64,000 nucleotides of DNA from Tachypleus tridentatus (Eukaryota > Arthropoda > Merostomata > Xiphosura > Limulidae): NCBI RefSeq assembly GCF_004210375.1, contig NC_134825.1, positions 2,604,001 through 2,668,000 of the forward strand. The letters are read 5' to 3'. Position numbers and translations under genes: made by a program. Shown one piece after another: positions 36,884-49,655 of the stretch (position 1 is the first letter of the stretch; the number at the start of each line of letters is the position of its first letter). Under the pieces are notes generated by a model. The model saw only the letters and a list, made by a program, of their open reading frames with translations, had not been told where the DNA came from and searched no databases.

Positions 36884-38320
36884 GCTATGTACTGTTTGCA
36901 ATATAATCCTGGCTGTAGAGATGGGATGTTTCCTTACCACCACCTTACCCAGTGATGTGTGTGTGCTAGATATTAACAATATAATGCTGGCTGTAGAGAT
37001 GGGATGTTTCCTTACCACCACCTTACCCAGTGATGTGTGTGTGTGCTAGATATTAACAATATAATGCTGGCTGTAGAGATGGGATGTTTCCTTACCACCA
37101 CCTTACCCAGTGATGTGTGTGTGCTAGATATTAACAATATAATCCTGGCTGTAGAGATGGGATGTTTCCTTACCACCACCTTACCCAGTGATGTGTGTGT
37201 GCTAGATATTGACAATATAATGCTGGCTGTAGATATGGGATGTTTCCTTACCACCACCTTACCCAGTGATGTGTGTGTGTTAGATATTAACAATATAATG
37301 CTGGCTGTAGAGATGGGATGTTTCCTTACCACCACCTTACCCAGTGATGTGTGTGTGCTAGATATTAACAATATAATGCTGGCTGTAGAGATGGGATGTT
37401 TCCTTACCACCACCTTACCCAGTGATGTGTGTGTGCTAGATATTAACAATATAATGCTGGCTGTAGAGATGGGATGTTGTCTTACCACCACCTTACCCAG
37501 TGATGTGTGTGTGTGCTAGATATTAACAATATAATGCTGGCTGTAGAGATGGGATGTTTCCTTACCACCACCTTACCCAGTGATATGTGTGTGCTAGATA
37601 TTAACAATATAATGCTGGCTGTAGAGATGGGATGTTTCCTTACCACCACCTTACCCAGTGATGTGTGTGTGCTAGATATTAACAATATAATGCTGGCTGT
37701 AGAGATGGGATGTTTCCTTACCACCACCTTACCCAGTGATGTGTGTGTGCTAGATATTAACAATATAATGCTGGCTGTAGAGATGGGATGTTTCCTTACC
37801 ACCACCTTACCCAGTGATGTGTGTGTGCTAGATATTAACAATATAATGCTGGCTGTAGAGATGGGATGTTTCCTTACCACCACCTTACCCAGTGATGTGT
37901 GTGTGTTAGATATTAACAATATAATGCTAGCTGTAGAGATGGGATGTTTCCTTACCACCACCTTACCCAGTGATATGTGTGTGCTAGATATTAACAATAT
38001 AATGCTGGCTGTAGAGATGGGATGTTTCCTTACCACCACCTTACCCAGTGATGTGTGTGTGCTAGATATTAACAATATAATGCTGGCTGTAGAGATGGGA
38101 TGTTTCCTTACCACCACTAATGGCTTACCCAGGGATGTGTGTGTGCTAGATATTAACAATATAATGCTGGCTGTAGAGATGGGATGTTTCCTTACCACCA
38201 CTAATGGCTTACTCAGTGATGTGTGTGTGTTAGATATTAACAATATAATGCTGGCTGTAGAGATGGGATGTTTCCTTACCACCACCTTACCCAGTGATGT
38301 GTGTGTGTGCTAGATATTAA
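36884..38320. repeat. Minisatellite, 78-bp unit, about 18 copies, open on both strands
   Basis: The unit contains gtgctagatattaacaatat, aatgctggctgtagagatgg and gatgtttccttaccaccacc. 78 bp equals 26 codons and the unit lacks stops in one frame on each strand, giving overlapping frames of about 268 codons on both (DVCVLDINNIMLAVEMGCFL on +, VVVRKHPISTASIILLISST on -). Two neighbouring copies (about 38115-38215) share a 6-bp insert (taatgg), which keeps the frame. GT-run length changes break the frame at 37030 and 37510. Confidence 0.95.
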
Positions 38321-40411
38321 TAATTTTCAATCTCTGATAGATTGTCACCCTTGAACTTGAGTAAAGCAGAATGGGATTTATGCCTAATCCTGTGACTGAT
38401 TTAATAAGTCATGGTTGATCTGCTCTTAAATATATAGGCAATTGGTGTACACCCATTGCACTTTTCTTAATGTGACATTTGTTGGGACTTTGCACTTGAC
38501 CCCCCTTTGTTCTTCCTACTAGTGCAGCATGATCCTTATTAGTTCCCATAGGTGGACCCATAGATGTTTTTTCCAGAGTGAGTTTCAACTTGACTGTATG
38601 TACTTATGAGTATACACTCAGTTAGAGAGCAGTACAGATTTCCCTCTTTCCATTACTGTATGTACTTATGAGTATACACTCAGTTAGAGAGCAGTACAGA
38701 TTTCCCTCTTTCCATTACTGTATGTACTTATGAGTATACACTCAGTTAGAGAGCAGTACAGATTTCCCTCTTTCCATTTTAACTGGATGATTCTTTCCAA
38801 GTGAACACTTGTCAGTTGAAGTGGATTTGACCTATACAGTTGGGGATAACAACACCCTATTCCTACAGCTATGGGCAATATATGCTTTTCTTTTTCATTA
38901 ATTCTGGTTGTAGGTGTTTTTATTCTGCTCCTATGACAGAATGAGTGTTCCATGTTCTCTTGATAATACCTGATGCAGAACATCTCTTACATGCATTTAT
39001 GGTTGAATGATTTTGTCCATAATACCAGTTGCAACTATTAGCCTGTTTTTACAATTGAGTCAAGGCAACACCATGAACCCATAATGCTGGGTTTAGTGTG
39101 TTCTGCTACTTGGTACTATGTTTGCACTTGGAGTTTGTCTGGTTTTGACATCCTCTTCATAATTCTGGTTGCTTGATGTATGACATTGTGTTTACTAACA
39201 CTTGGGATTGATGGGTATATATAACACAGTCCACATACCTAGCCATAATGTTAATGTTGCAATTTTTGTTTTATATTTCCTTACTTCCTTATAGCAAGGA
39301 CGAGTTATGGAACCTCGTGTGTCTGGTTGACGTTGGGAATGTATGCAGCTAATTCTGTTTGTGTTATGATAGTTTGTGTTACGATGGTTTGTGTCTCTCA
39401 GAACTTGTGCAAGTATTTTCCTTTCCTGTCCATTTCAGATTAGTTTTTTACTTGAGCAATGAGTTTTTTGGTTTTTTTCAGTAGTACAGTACTCCACAAG
39501 TGTTTTGTTTGGGTGTGGACACTCATTTATTCTGATCAGTTGCTATCTGCTTGGTTTCAGTTCTGTGTACCCACACCAATCTTCTCCACCTTTGCAATAT
39601 AAGATTCTAGCTGTATGTGTGATACTGAAAGTAATATTTTTAAAACAAGACCCAAAACTTGAGCACTTCCAAATGGTTGGTTCTTCTTCAAGAGAATAAA
39701 GGGTTATGGAAGTAAACATTTTTCTTCCACTGAAAATGTACTTCTGGTAGGTATTTATCTCCACCCACATACTTCCTCCCCATACCCGTAAGTCTCTCTT
39801 TAGTGCTCATCAATTCTCAAATGTGAGGATTGAGCAGGAATAATAGATGAATCTAGCTGCACAAATGTAGGTGACACATAACTATTGGTGGAAAGTAGTC
39901 ACATGATATGTACTGTTCAGAAATGGTACGAAATTGATGGGGTATAAAAACATGTTTACCAATCACAAAAATATTTTAGCAATGCTCAAAGGGCAATATG
40001 AAGATCAAATAGCTTTGTGTGAGCAAAGATAAGCACAACATAAGTCAACATAAGAATAATATTAACTTTAAACTATGTCTTATCATCTAAGCCACCATTA
40101 TGTTTCTTACTACACTTCACATTAACAGTTATATCAGTATGTGATGATTCAATGTATTATTGTACTGACAGTGTTTGTACTACCATGGAAAGTTATCTTA
40201 ACACCTAATATTTTGTGAGAAGGTCATATAGAAGGTATTTCTACTAGCATGCTTGTTATTTCAGTAGTAATGTGTGATTGTACAATAATTACACTAATAT
40301 TGTTTCTTGTAATGTGTTATGAGTTGCTTTGTAAATTTTTGATTTAATGTATAGTAACTGTTAGTTTAAAAGTTAATTTTATAACAAAGAAACTCTGATG
40401 TTTCCTTCCAG
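38321..40411. other. Unassigned sequence with a 62-bp triplication
   Basis: A 62-bp unit (ctgtatgtacttatgagt ...) occurs three times at 38594-38779 with almost no differences and includes the inverted repeat GAGT-atac-ACTC. The remainder has retroelement-like texture to about 39850. From about 40075 the sequence resembles the degenerate repeat following GNPTAB at 28370-28500. Confidence 0.5.
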
Positions 40412-40477
40412 ACTAGAAGAGAAAGGCCAAATGTTCTCAGGAACCGTTCTAGTCACTGGAGAAGTTTTGATGTGTAA
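40412..40477 (+). CDS. Candidate alternative last exon of GNPTAB
   Basis: A strong acceptor (gtttccttccag, ending 40411) is followed in phase 0 by TRRERPNVLRNRSSHWRSFD, V and TAA. If the internal phase-0 donor at 28207 were used, this would give a basic cytoplasmic tail after the membrane helix, like the basic tail of the vertebrate protein. Against it: the 28207 donor is mediocre, and exon e already ends in a plausible stop. This is inference from splice signals and phase only. Confidence 0.3.
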   Translation, partial: TRRERPNVLRNRSSHWRSFDV

Positions 40478-41984
40478 AACAGACACAGAAGTGCCATTAT
40501 GGACCAAACCACTAGTCATTTCAGTTTTTGTCATGTATGACCTGTGTTTAAGTTTCTACACTGGCATTGTTTATCACTCATCAAGATGTCTGAAGGTTAC
40601 TAGACTCCTCTTTTTATAAATGTCACCTAATTTTTTTGTTTAAACTTCGTAAAAGAACAGAATATAAAGAATTTTTTTCAAAATGTAGTAAAACTGCTCA
40701 CCATTTCGGTGTTTATTTGACAACTTTTCAAGTCCTTGAATGAAGCAAAACTGAGTCAGTTTTACTAAAATATTTGTATTGAAACTTGCTTTTCCAGATT
40801 TCAGCTACACAGAGTTCTGTCAGATTAATTCAGATGTTATGGATATTGAGTTATGATAATGAGAACATATAAATATTTTATACCAGAACTGAAAACTTCA
40901 AAACTGTATGGATTATTTACAGACAATTTGTTTCTCCTTTAGAAATTAATGATGTCACTTCTGAGAAAATGTGTCTGGTTTAATTGAAGTTGTTAATACC
41001 AGCTGATACAAGTGAGAGATTATGTTTGTTCAATAGATTTAGGATTATGCCAGTTCAAGTGACAATGGACGTTTTTACAGAGTATTGAAATTGTAAAGTC
41101 TTATGATTGTTTTGAATATTTCATTAAATGCTAAATCTGATACAATAACTTATTCAGAAGACAGACCTTTAATATGTAAATTTTATATTGTTTTTAAATA
41201 GTCCTGTATTGAAACAATTTCTATTTACTGAGCTGTTAAAGTTATAAAAGTTTCAGTAATACTCTCTAAGTGAGACATATACAAGGAGTTTGCATACACA
41301 GATAGCACCTCTTAAAGTTATGTAGGTGTTAATAAGACCCTTTTAGTGATACAAGTATTGAATTAAAGATTAAGCTAACTTTAAGTATATTTTTAAATGA
41401 GATAGATATTCATGCTATAGGTTTTGCACATTTTTACAAAATCATGTTTATTAAACGTTCAGGTAGCATGATAAAATTTAACACGTTTAATATACATGTA
41501 TAAACTGTATTACATTTGGAAAATATGTGCTTGAAGTGATGAATATATTGAAGATTTATACACAACCTCAAACAAAGCGAGTAACTGTGAAATAGGTGAT
41601 GTGTATGTTGGGACTATACACAAAAATGAAGTTACAATTATATTTACAGAGCTTCAAAACTTACTTGTTAACAACTGTGAAAACCTTTCATGTATCAAAC
41701 TTTGATTCATGCTGGTGGAATGTAGAAACTGATTTTGAAATCTAAATATAAATATCTAGTTAAATCATGAAACAAAAATATATTTTGTTACAAAGTGAAT
41801 TAATAATTTTTGAAATTGGTGGATTGCACAAGGGGAAGGGGTAGAACTGTAACATTTTGTGTGAAACTCCTTGTAAGCACCGTAAATAAAGAACAAAGTG
41901 TAGATATGTTAAAAAGGAAAACCTTGTGTTTATTATTCCTTGTCAACACTTTTTATACAAGTTGGCACATTTCAACCTTCTACT
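40478..41984. other. AT-rich sequence without recognised features
   Basis: No exon, RNA gene or element was identified. Loosely repeated motifs around aaatatttt and tgaaactg suggest very old tandem sequence, but none can be delimited. Confidence 0.45.
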
Positions 41985-43745
41985 GGTTAGTCGTCAAGAG
42001 AACAATGAAGAACATACTTGACATGGTACAACCTTGTATCTGTTAGTCGTCAAGAGAACAATAACGAACATACTTGGCATGATACAACCTTGTATCTGTT
42101 AGTCATCAAAAGAACAATAACGAACATACTTGGCATGATACAACCTTGTATCTGTTAGTCATCAAAACAACAATGAAGAACATACTTGGTATGATACAAC
42201 TTTCTATCTGTTAGTCATCAAAAGAACAATGAAGAACGTACTTGGTATGATACAACCTTGTATCTGTTAGTCATCAAAAGAACGATAACAAATATACTTG
42301 GCATGATACAACCTTGTATCTGTTAGTCATCAAAAGAACAATGAAGAACATACTTGGTATGATACAACTTTCTATCTGTTAGTCATCAAAAGAACAATAA
42401 AGAATATACTTGGTATGATACAACCCTTGTATCTGTTAGTCATCAAAAGAACAATGAAGAACATACTTGGTATGATACAACTTTCTATCTGTTAGTCATC
42501 AAAAGAACAATAAAGAACATACTTGGTATGATACAACTTTCTATCTGTTAGTCATCAAAAGAACAATAAAGAATATACTTGGTATGATACAACCCTTGTA
42601 TCTGTTAGTCATCAAAAGAACAATGAAGAACATACTTGGTATGATACAACCTTGTATCTGTTAGTCATCAAAAGAACAATAAAGAATATACTTGGTATGA
42701 TACAACTTTGTATCTGTTAGTTATCAATAGAACAATAAAGAACATACTTGGTATGATACAACCTTGTATCTGTTAGTCATCAAAAGAACAATGAAGAACA
42801 TACTTGGTATGATACAACCTTGTATCTGTTAGTCATCAATAGAACAATAAAGAACATACTTAGTATGATACAACTTTCTATCTGTTAGTCATCAAAAGAA
42901 CAATAAAGAATATACTTGGTATGATACAACCCTTGTATCTGTTAGTCGTCAAGAGAACAATGAAGAACATACTTGGCATGATACAACCTTGTATCTGTTA
43001 GTCGTCAAGAGAACAATAACGAACATACTTGGCATGATACAACCTTGTATCTGTTAGTCATCAAAAGAACAATGAAGAACATACTTGGTATGATACAACT
43101 TTCTATCTGTTAGTCATCAAAAGAACAATAAAGAATATACTTGGTATGATACAACCCTTGTATCTGTTAGTCATCAAAAGAACAATGAAGAACATACTTG
43201 GTATGATACAACTTTCTATCTGTTAGTCATCAAAAGAACAATGAAGAACGTACTTGGTATGATACAACCTTGTATCTGTTAGTCATCAAAAGAACAATAA
43301 CGAACATACTTGGCATGATACAACCTTGTATCTGTTAGTCATCAAAAGAACAATAAAGAATATACTTGGTATGATACAACTTTCTATCTGTTAGTCATCA
43401 ATAGAACAATAAAGAATATACTTGGTATGATACAACCTTGTATCTGTTAGTCATCAAAAGAACAATGAAGAACATACTTGGTATGATACAACCTTGTATC
43501 TGTTAGTCATCAAAAGAACAATAAAGAATATACTTGGCATGATACAACCTTGTATCTGTTAGTCATCAAAAGAACAATGAAGAATATACTTGGTATGATA
43601 CAACTTTCTATCTGTTAGTCATCAAAAGAACAATAAAGAACTTTCTATCTGTTAGTCGTCAAGACAACAATAAAAAAACATACTTGGTATGATACAACTT
43701 TCTATCTGTTAGTCGTCAGGAAAACAATAAAGAACATACTTGGTA
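41985..43745. repeat. Minisatellite, 56-bp unit, about 31 copies, higher-order pattern
   Basis: The unit contains acatacttggtatgatacaa, ccttgtatctgttagtcatc and aaaagaacaataaaga. Variants (gtcgtcaagag, aacgaac, ccctt, tttctatct) recur in the same order: the run starting gttagtcgtcaagagaac at 41986 restarts at 42941, 955 bp (17 units) later. Nearly every unit carries AATAAA or AATGAA. Confidence 0.94.
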
Positions 43746-44089
43746 CATAAAATTTTATTACTTCTCAGCAAAATGAATGAAGAACTAAGTTATGGAATTA
43801 TAAAAGTTTTACCCATTTCTCTTTGTCAACATGGTGAAAAACGAAACAATGTAGCATGTTACAAATCTCAGTTAGACTGTTCATCAGTACCATAAGTGAA
43901 GAACAGAAATGATACATCACAGATCTCTTAATTACACTGGTCGTATCAGGTTGTTTGAAGAATGATGGTGGATTTTAAATTTCAACTTAATAAGAAATAA
44001 AAAAATTAAAAAGCAACTTTAATAATCAAAATATGAACATAGTAAATTATACACTTGTGCCAACAGAAGCAAAATTATTTATGCTTTGA
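43746..44089. other. Diverged flank of the 56-bp array
   Basis: Recurrent words such as taagtgaagaacag and atgatacatc resemble both neighbouring arrays, suggesting an old, decayed part of one larger tandem region. Confidence 0.4.
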
Positions 44090-44875
44090 TGATAAAGCTG
44101 ATGTCTTAGAACTTAAAATATTTTAAAGCCATTCTCTGTTATTAAATTTTTTGTCCTGTAAAAAGTTGTCCAAGTGCTTGCAAAAGTGGTGTTTTGTAGG
44201 CAACAGATCTGGGGAGCTTCTGAAGCGTTATTTGACTGTGGTGGCTGAACATTATCATGGACCAAGATTGGTCCTCTTTGATTGACTAGTACTGACATTT
44301 TTCTCACACAACTTTCTATGCATTACTTTTAATTCTTGACAGGAAACAGTGATACTCTGTTCCTGGTTGAGCAAGCTGTAATGGATAATAGTGGTTCCAG
44401 ACCACCATACAATGACCACATTCTTCTGTCGGTGAATCTTTGGCTTTTGGAGCCTCATCACGATTGAACCATTGCGCATATTGCTTTCTGTTGCTGTAAA
44501 TGATTGACTTTTCATCACAGGTGAGAATTCAATCATGAAATGGGCAATTTCTGTTGCACAAAATCAGCATAGAACGTAATTCAAAACGGCGATTTCTCTG
44601 ATTATTACTGAGCTAGTGTGGAACCCATGTAGAGCTTTCTCACTTTTTCTGTTTTCTCGAGATAGTCCAAAATTGTGAAAATGCTAACACCCAATCTTTG
44701 TGCCATTTCTCGAACAGTTTGGTACCAGTTTCTTTCTGCTAATGCTATTAGTCAGTCTTTTTCAACAGTAGGACTCCTCTGCCCTCCTTGTCTTCAAGAC
44801 TCGCATCTCAATTACGAAACTTTTGGAGTCAACAAATGGTTCTTATCCCTAAACATGACTAAAATTTTAATGTAA
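44090..44875 (-). pseudogene. mariner transposase pseudogene (minus strand)
   Basis: Read from 44875 down: DASLEDKEGRG near 44800, TVREMAQRLGVS near 44710-44680 (second helix-turn-helix), then VVIVWWSGTTIIHYSLLN and CQELKVMHRKLCEK (44440-44300), then VNQRGPILVHDNVQPP (44285-44235), which contains the second catalytic Asp (HDNxxPH in the family). The third catalytic block is replaced by unrelated residues. Frameshifts at about 44300 and 44540 make it inactive. It belongs to the same broad family as the fragment at 21249. Confidence 0.82.
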
Positions 44876-45090
44876 AACTGCCATTATATGTCAGACAATA
44901 AGGATGGTAAGTGAAGAGCAGATATGATATATTATAAATCTCAAAGTTACACTGTTCCTCAGTACCGTAAGTGAAGAACAGCATAAGTATTAAAGAATGA
45001 AGCTGGTATGTTACACACCTTCCACAAATAAGTGAATGGAAAACAAAAGTTTGTATATTACCAACCTTCAATTTAATACTCCATTTCAGA

Positions 45091-45720
45091 ACAGAGAATA
45101 AAGAACAAGATATGTTACAAGAACTGTAAATATTAGTCCTCTTCACACAAAGTTTGGATGTTACAGAAACAGTGTACATCTTACTCTTCAACAGGGAATA
45201 AAGAACAAGATATGTTACAAGTACTGTAAATATTAGTCCTCTTCACACAAAGTTTGGATGTTACAGAAACATTGTACATCTTACTCTTCAACAGGGAATA
45301 AAGAACAAGATATGTTACAAGTACTGTAAATATTAGTCCTCTTCACACAAAGTTTGGATGTTACAGAAACAGTGTACATCTTACTCCTCAACAGGGAATA
45401 AAGAACAAGATATGTTACAAGTACTGTAAATATTAGTCCTCTTCACACAAAGTTTGGATGTTAGAGAAACATTGTACATCTTATTCCTCAACAGAGAATA
45501 AAGAACAAGATATGTTACAAGTACTGTAAATATTAGTCCTCTTAACACAAAGTTTGGATGTTACAGAAACATTGTACTTGTTACTCTTCAACAGGGAATA
45601 AAGAACAAGATATGTTACAAGTACTGTAAATATTAGTCCTCTTCACACAAAGTTTGGATGTTACAGAAACATTGTACATCTTACTCCTCAACAGGGAATA
45701 AAAACAAAGTTTGGATGTTG
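45091..45720. repeat. Minisatellite, 100-bp unit, 6.3 copies
   Basis: acagRgaataaagaacaag recurs at 45091, 45191, 45291, 45391, 45491, 45591 and 45691, exactly 100 bp apart with no indels and few substitutions. The last copy is internally deleted. Each unit includes AATAAA. The leading part resembles the 56-bp unit of the array at 41985. Confidence 0.95.
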
Positions 45721-48460
45721 CAAGCTCAAACCTTGTGTTTCTAATACAGTTTTTACATCCGCTCCCAAGAGTAACTCTTCTCCTTCACTACCTCCCTCTA
45801 TATGCGAATCTTTTTTACATAAACCTAGGCTATTTCTTTGTTGGAATAGTGTTAATGAATAGCAGCAGAGTGTGCTCACGTGACGTACCTGCCTTACTCC
45901 TCATACACTTCTAATTTGGGATCTTTCGAATACAGATTTTTTGTGAGCTTTGCGATTTCACATGTGACACATTTCAAATGAATTTCAAATTAACGTTACC
46001 ACTTGAGGCTTCACACTGATGACAGATCTTCTTCCTTGGGCCTCAAATGCAGGCAACACGATAGTGGATCCTTCTGGTTTTGTCTATCGAGAGATCAAAC
46101 GGTAGTTGGGCTGTGCTTTGTTCCCTGAAGTTCTTCCTGCTTCTTTTCAAATGGTTGACAATCTTCAGTGGGACAGCTGTTTTTATCGCTTTTTTTCACC
46201 TCTTTCCTAGCATGCTGTTATTTCCCAATTTAATTAGGCCTTCTTCAGTTTTCACGGATTTTATTTCTCAGGTTTGTAACGTTTTTTCTCTTTACCTTGT
46301 TTCTAATTTCATTCTTTGTTACATGAGTATTTTTATCAGTTCTTTATGGTTTATCCTCTCCTTGTAATATTCGGGTTTGCCCTGATATCTTTCTTTTTCC
46401 AGTTAGGTAAAGGGGTCAGAATATCATGATCTCTGTGAACCTCTGATCGGTATTCCTTAGCTTATCATTGGGCGGAATATTCTTTTTTTCGTATCAGAAG
46501 TTGTTGGTTTCCTTATTACCTCTTCAAGGGTTACTCCCAAATATAATATTACCCTCGCACGTTCCCAGTATTCTTACCATTGTGTTACCATCACTACCCT
46601 CCTCTGTTTTCCATCCATCTTAGAAGCTCTCCACACAAATTTCAATGCAATTGCTGTCCATACCATTCACCTTCTCTCTTCTACTTTGGTTTGTACTTCC
46701 ATCTTGGCTCTGTCATTACACACGTGCTTTCTTTGTTGTTAGGACCCTATTGGTAGAACTTGGTTCTGTCATTAGAAACGTGGTTTCTTTGTTATTAGAA
46801 CCCTATTGGTAGAAGTTATATTCTTGCTCAAGTTAATTTGTCTTCCACTTATCTCATGGACTTTATCTTGCTGCTTTTCTTCAACATTATGTCTGACACA
46901 GTCCCTAACGACATTGGGCTATGGGTAACATCTGTCGAACAATAATTTACCCTTTCAACTTTTGTAGACTGTTTGTCTCAACCTAAACTTTCCACACTTC
47001 TTGTTCCTGTCTCCTATTGTTTACATATTTCTTCCAGTCTGGATACTTCTTATCATCGAGGTCATTGCCAACTTATCATTTATCGTCTTCAGCACCAATG
47101 ACTCCTTGGTGGGTTTCGGGCTGGTGGAAGCTTGATTGTTGGATTTTTATTTTGCTGACTAACATTTGTCAAGGATCGATGGGTGGCAAAGGTGGTCTCA
47201 GAGGAACATCTGTCTTACTTCTAATTTCCCTACTCCACCATATTTTCTTTCCTTTTCCTCTGGATCATGTGACTTGCCGGCATCTGTTACAGGTGCTTCA
47301 GAAGTTGCTTTTGCAGCAGACTATCGAACCAGTTCATTAGCTCTTAGTTGAGTTTCACTCCCAATCTTGTAGTTTGCCAATTTCGTGCTCTTTCCGTTAG
47401 ATTACCCTCTGTTCCATATGTGTTTTGTCACTCAGATCGAGACTCTCGTCATATTCATACTCTGGAGCTGCAGTTTCATCATTACATTCAAGCAGCAGTC
47501 AGTCAATCGCACCACCTCCTTTTTGTGGCTGAGTAGACTGAAAGATAAAATTGGAGAAGTTAATTCTTCTACCCACCCAATATTTGGTATTATTCGACAC
47601 CAACATCTGTCGAGTTCTTCTTCTCTCTTATGCCTCAGTTCTATAAAATTTTTAGTTTGACATGCCCTTTCAGCTTGATCACTTGCTACTCGAGAGGTTC
47701 TGTTGCTTTTTGTGATGTGGTTTTCATTAACCACATTCATCTCCCTCAGTTGTGGGGTTCTGTTGCTTTTTGTGATGTGGTTTTCATTAACCACATTCTT
47801 CTTCCTCAATTGTGCTCACATAAATTTCTGCAGTGTCCATTTCATAAACAATGGAACCTTGTATGGGATCCTCTTTCTGCCACTGTTTTCCTTTCTCCTT
47901 TCCTGATAACCAGTCTGTTGTGGTGGCTTCACAAAGCCGTATGTCAGTGAGTGTGCAACGTCCAGATGTCTATCTATCCATGGATGCTTCCTTTTAGGGA
48001 TAGAGTCTTGGGTCGATCACCACAAAGCTTTGGGCTGTTGGTTTGCAGATGAACTCGTTTTGCATATCAACATTTTTCAACTTTTGGCAGTTCGTTGGAC
48101 ATTATCTCATTTCCTTTCTCTTGTCTGTCATTGTCTGGTGATTGTTTATTCCAACAATTCCAAAGTTGAGGCTTATATTCACCATCAGGGGTACACCTAG
48201 TCCAGAGAAGTTTGTTTTTAGACCTTGGATCTGGATCTAGATACGTCACATCTGTCTTCTCGTATATCACGTGATGGATACTTTCAGTCTAGTAGTACGT
48301 CATTTTTCACATCCAGTCCAATTCTATTCCATGGAGTGGTCATTAGTTTCGATCATTTTCAACGAAATTTGCCTCATGTCGGGTTCTCTTTTAATTTGGA
48401 ATTGAAAAATCCTTGTCCTACAGTCTGCTAATTCTGTTCAAATTGTGATCAATCAACTCA
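45721..48460 (+). mobile_element. DIRS-like retrotransposon relic
   Basis: Reverse transcriptase pieces: QVLQKLLLQQTIEPVH near 47290 and CQFRALSVRLPSVPYVF near 47375 (family QFRALPFGLxxAPYVF). RNase H: the segment around 48040-48200 reads HINIFQLLAVRWTLSHFLSL across a shift, then YIHHQG. WDPLSATV and LLWWLHKAV at 47860-47940 are also typical of the region between RT and RNase H. Stops occur throughout. No recombinase domain was seen. The 5' part to about 47000 is of the same texture but unassigned. Confidence 0.65.
47696..47815. repeat. Tandem duplication of 60 bp with internal hairpin
   Basis: The unit starting ggttctgttgctttttgtga occurs twice in a row. It contains TGTGGTT-ttcatt-AACCACA, a 7-bp stem with a 6-base loop. 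It lies within the DIRS-like relic, and 60 bp keeps the frame. Confidence 0.88.
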
Positions 48461-48700
48461 TAAAATCGTACATAATTAAGAGCTTTTGCCATTGTGTAAC
48501 TGACAATCTGTACCACTATATCTATTGCTTTTGGCATCTCCTCTAGAAGGATTTGCACATAGAACGCCTTCTATTAGATTATGCTATGAAATGACGTTGC
48601 ATCATATTCCATACTTTTTGAAATGGAGAAACAAAACCTTTTTTTTGCACACTTCAAACAAATAATAATTAAATTTGTTTTTAGCTACATAACATTTAAT
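48461..48700. other. Unassigned
   Basis: AT-rich spacer between the DIRS-like relic and the 53-bp array. Confidence 0.4.
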
Positions 48701-49026
48701 GTAGAGTCAACCATATAATACCAGCCATTAAGTAATGTTTTGTTCTGTCACTAATGTAGTCAACCATATAATACCAGCCATTAAGTAATGTTTTGTTCTG
48801 TCACTAATGTAGTCAACCATATAATACCAGCCATTAAGTAATGTTTTGTTCTGTCACTAATGTAGAGTCAACCATATAATACCAGCCATTAAGTAATGTT
48901 TTGTTCTGTCACTAATGTAGTCAACCATATAATACCAGCCATTAAGTAATGTTTTGTTCTGTCACTAATGTAGAGTCAACCATATAATACCAGCCATTAA
49001 GTAATGTTTTGTTCTGTCACCAATGT
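48701..49026. repeat. Minisatellite, 53-55 bp unit, 6 copies
   Basis: The unit contains tcaaccatataataccagcc, attaagtaatgttttgttct and gtcactaatgtag. Copies differ mainly by presence or absence of a 2-bp 'ag' before tcaacc. Confidence 0.93.
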
Positions 49027-49655
49027 TCTTTTCACCTCGTTGATGTTTTTATTTTCTTCATTCATTTATTTTTGAACACCAATTCTATCACTTCCTTCAC
49101 ACTTGGTGTAACCGTCTACACGCCCCTGTAGCTTCTTTGATCTTTTATTTTATTAGATTTATTTTTTAATTTGATTCGTCTTTAAATAATAGGTCTCTTT
49201 CATTTAAGTTATCTTGTAACTTCTTATCATGGTCTTTTTCATTCAATTTTCTTCTGTTTTCTTTCTGTTCGCAGTATTTAGTTTTTATTTTCGTTTTGCT
49301 TCTGTGTCCCTTTCTTCTTGTTCTTCTTTTGCTTTTCTGTCTAATTCGTCCTCACATCTCCTGTTCTTTTCTTCCAGTTTCCTTCCTTTTCTATTTCTTT
49401 ACCCCTAAGAGTTTGCCATCAGCTTCAAGTAATGCAATACTTCCATTTTATTGTTTAAATTTTTACTTTATTTCCGCTAAAATAAGTGAATAATTTATTT
49501 AACTCTCGGTTTTGAAATCATTGATTGAAATTTAAGTGGTGAACTATATTTCATCATCAGATATAATTCTATAAGTTTTAATGACCATTCATACCTATAG
49601 TTCGTCGTTTCTTAAAAACAAAATTATGTGAAAATCATTCTGAATGAATGAATGG
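49027..49655. other. Pyrimidine-rich sequence
   Basis: Long T/C-rich + strand (for example 49270-49400). No domain in the 65-codon frame at 49296-49493. It may be retroelement UTR. Confidence 0.4.

Noticed and set aside
37037..38313. Genuine 268-residue repeat protein
   Set aside because: Equally open on the opposite strand, no initiator context, splice signals or non-repeat domain; kept only as an observation.
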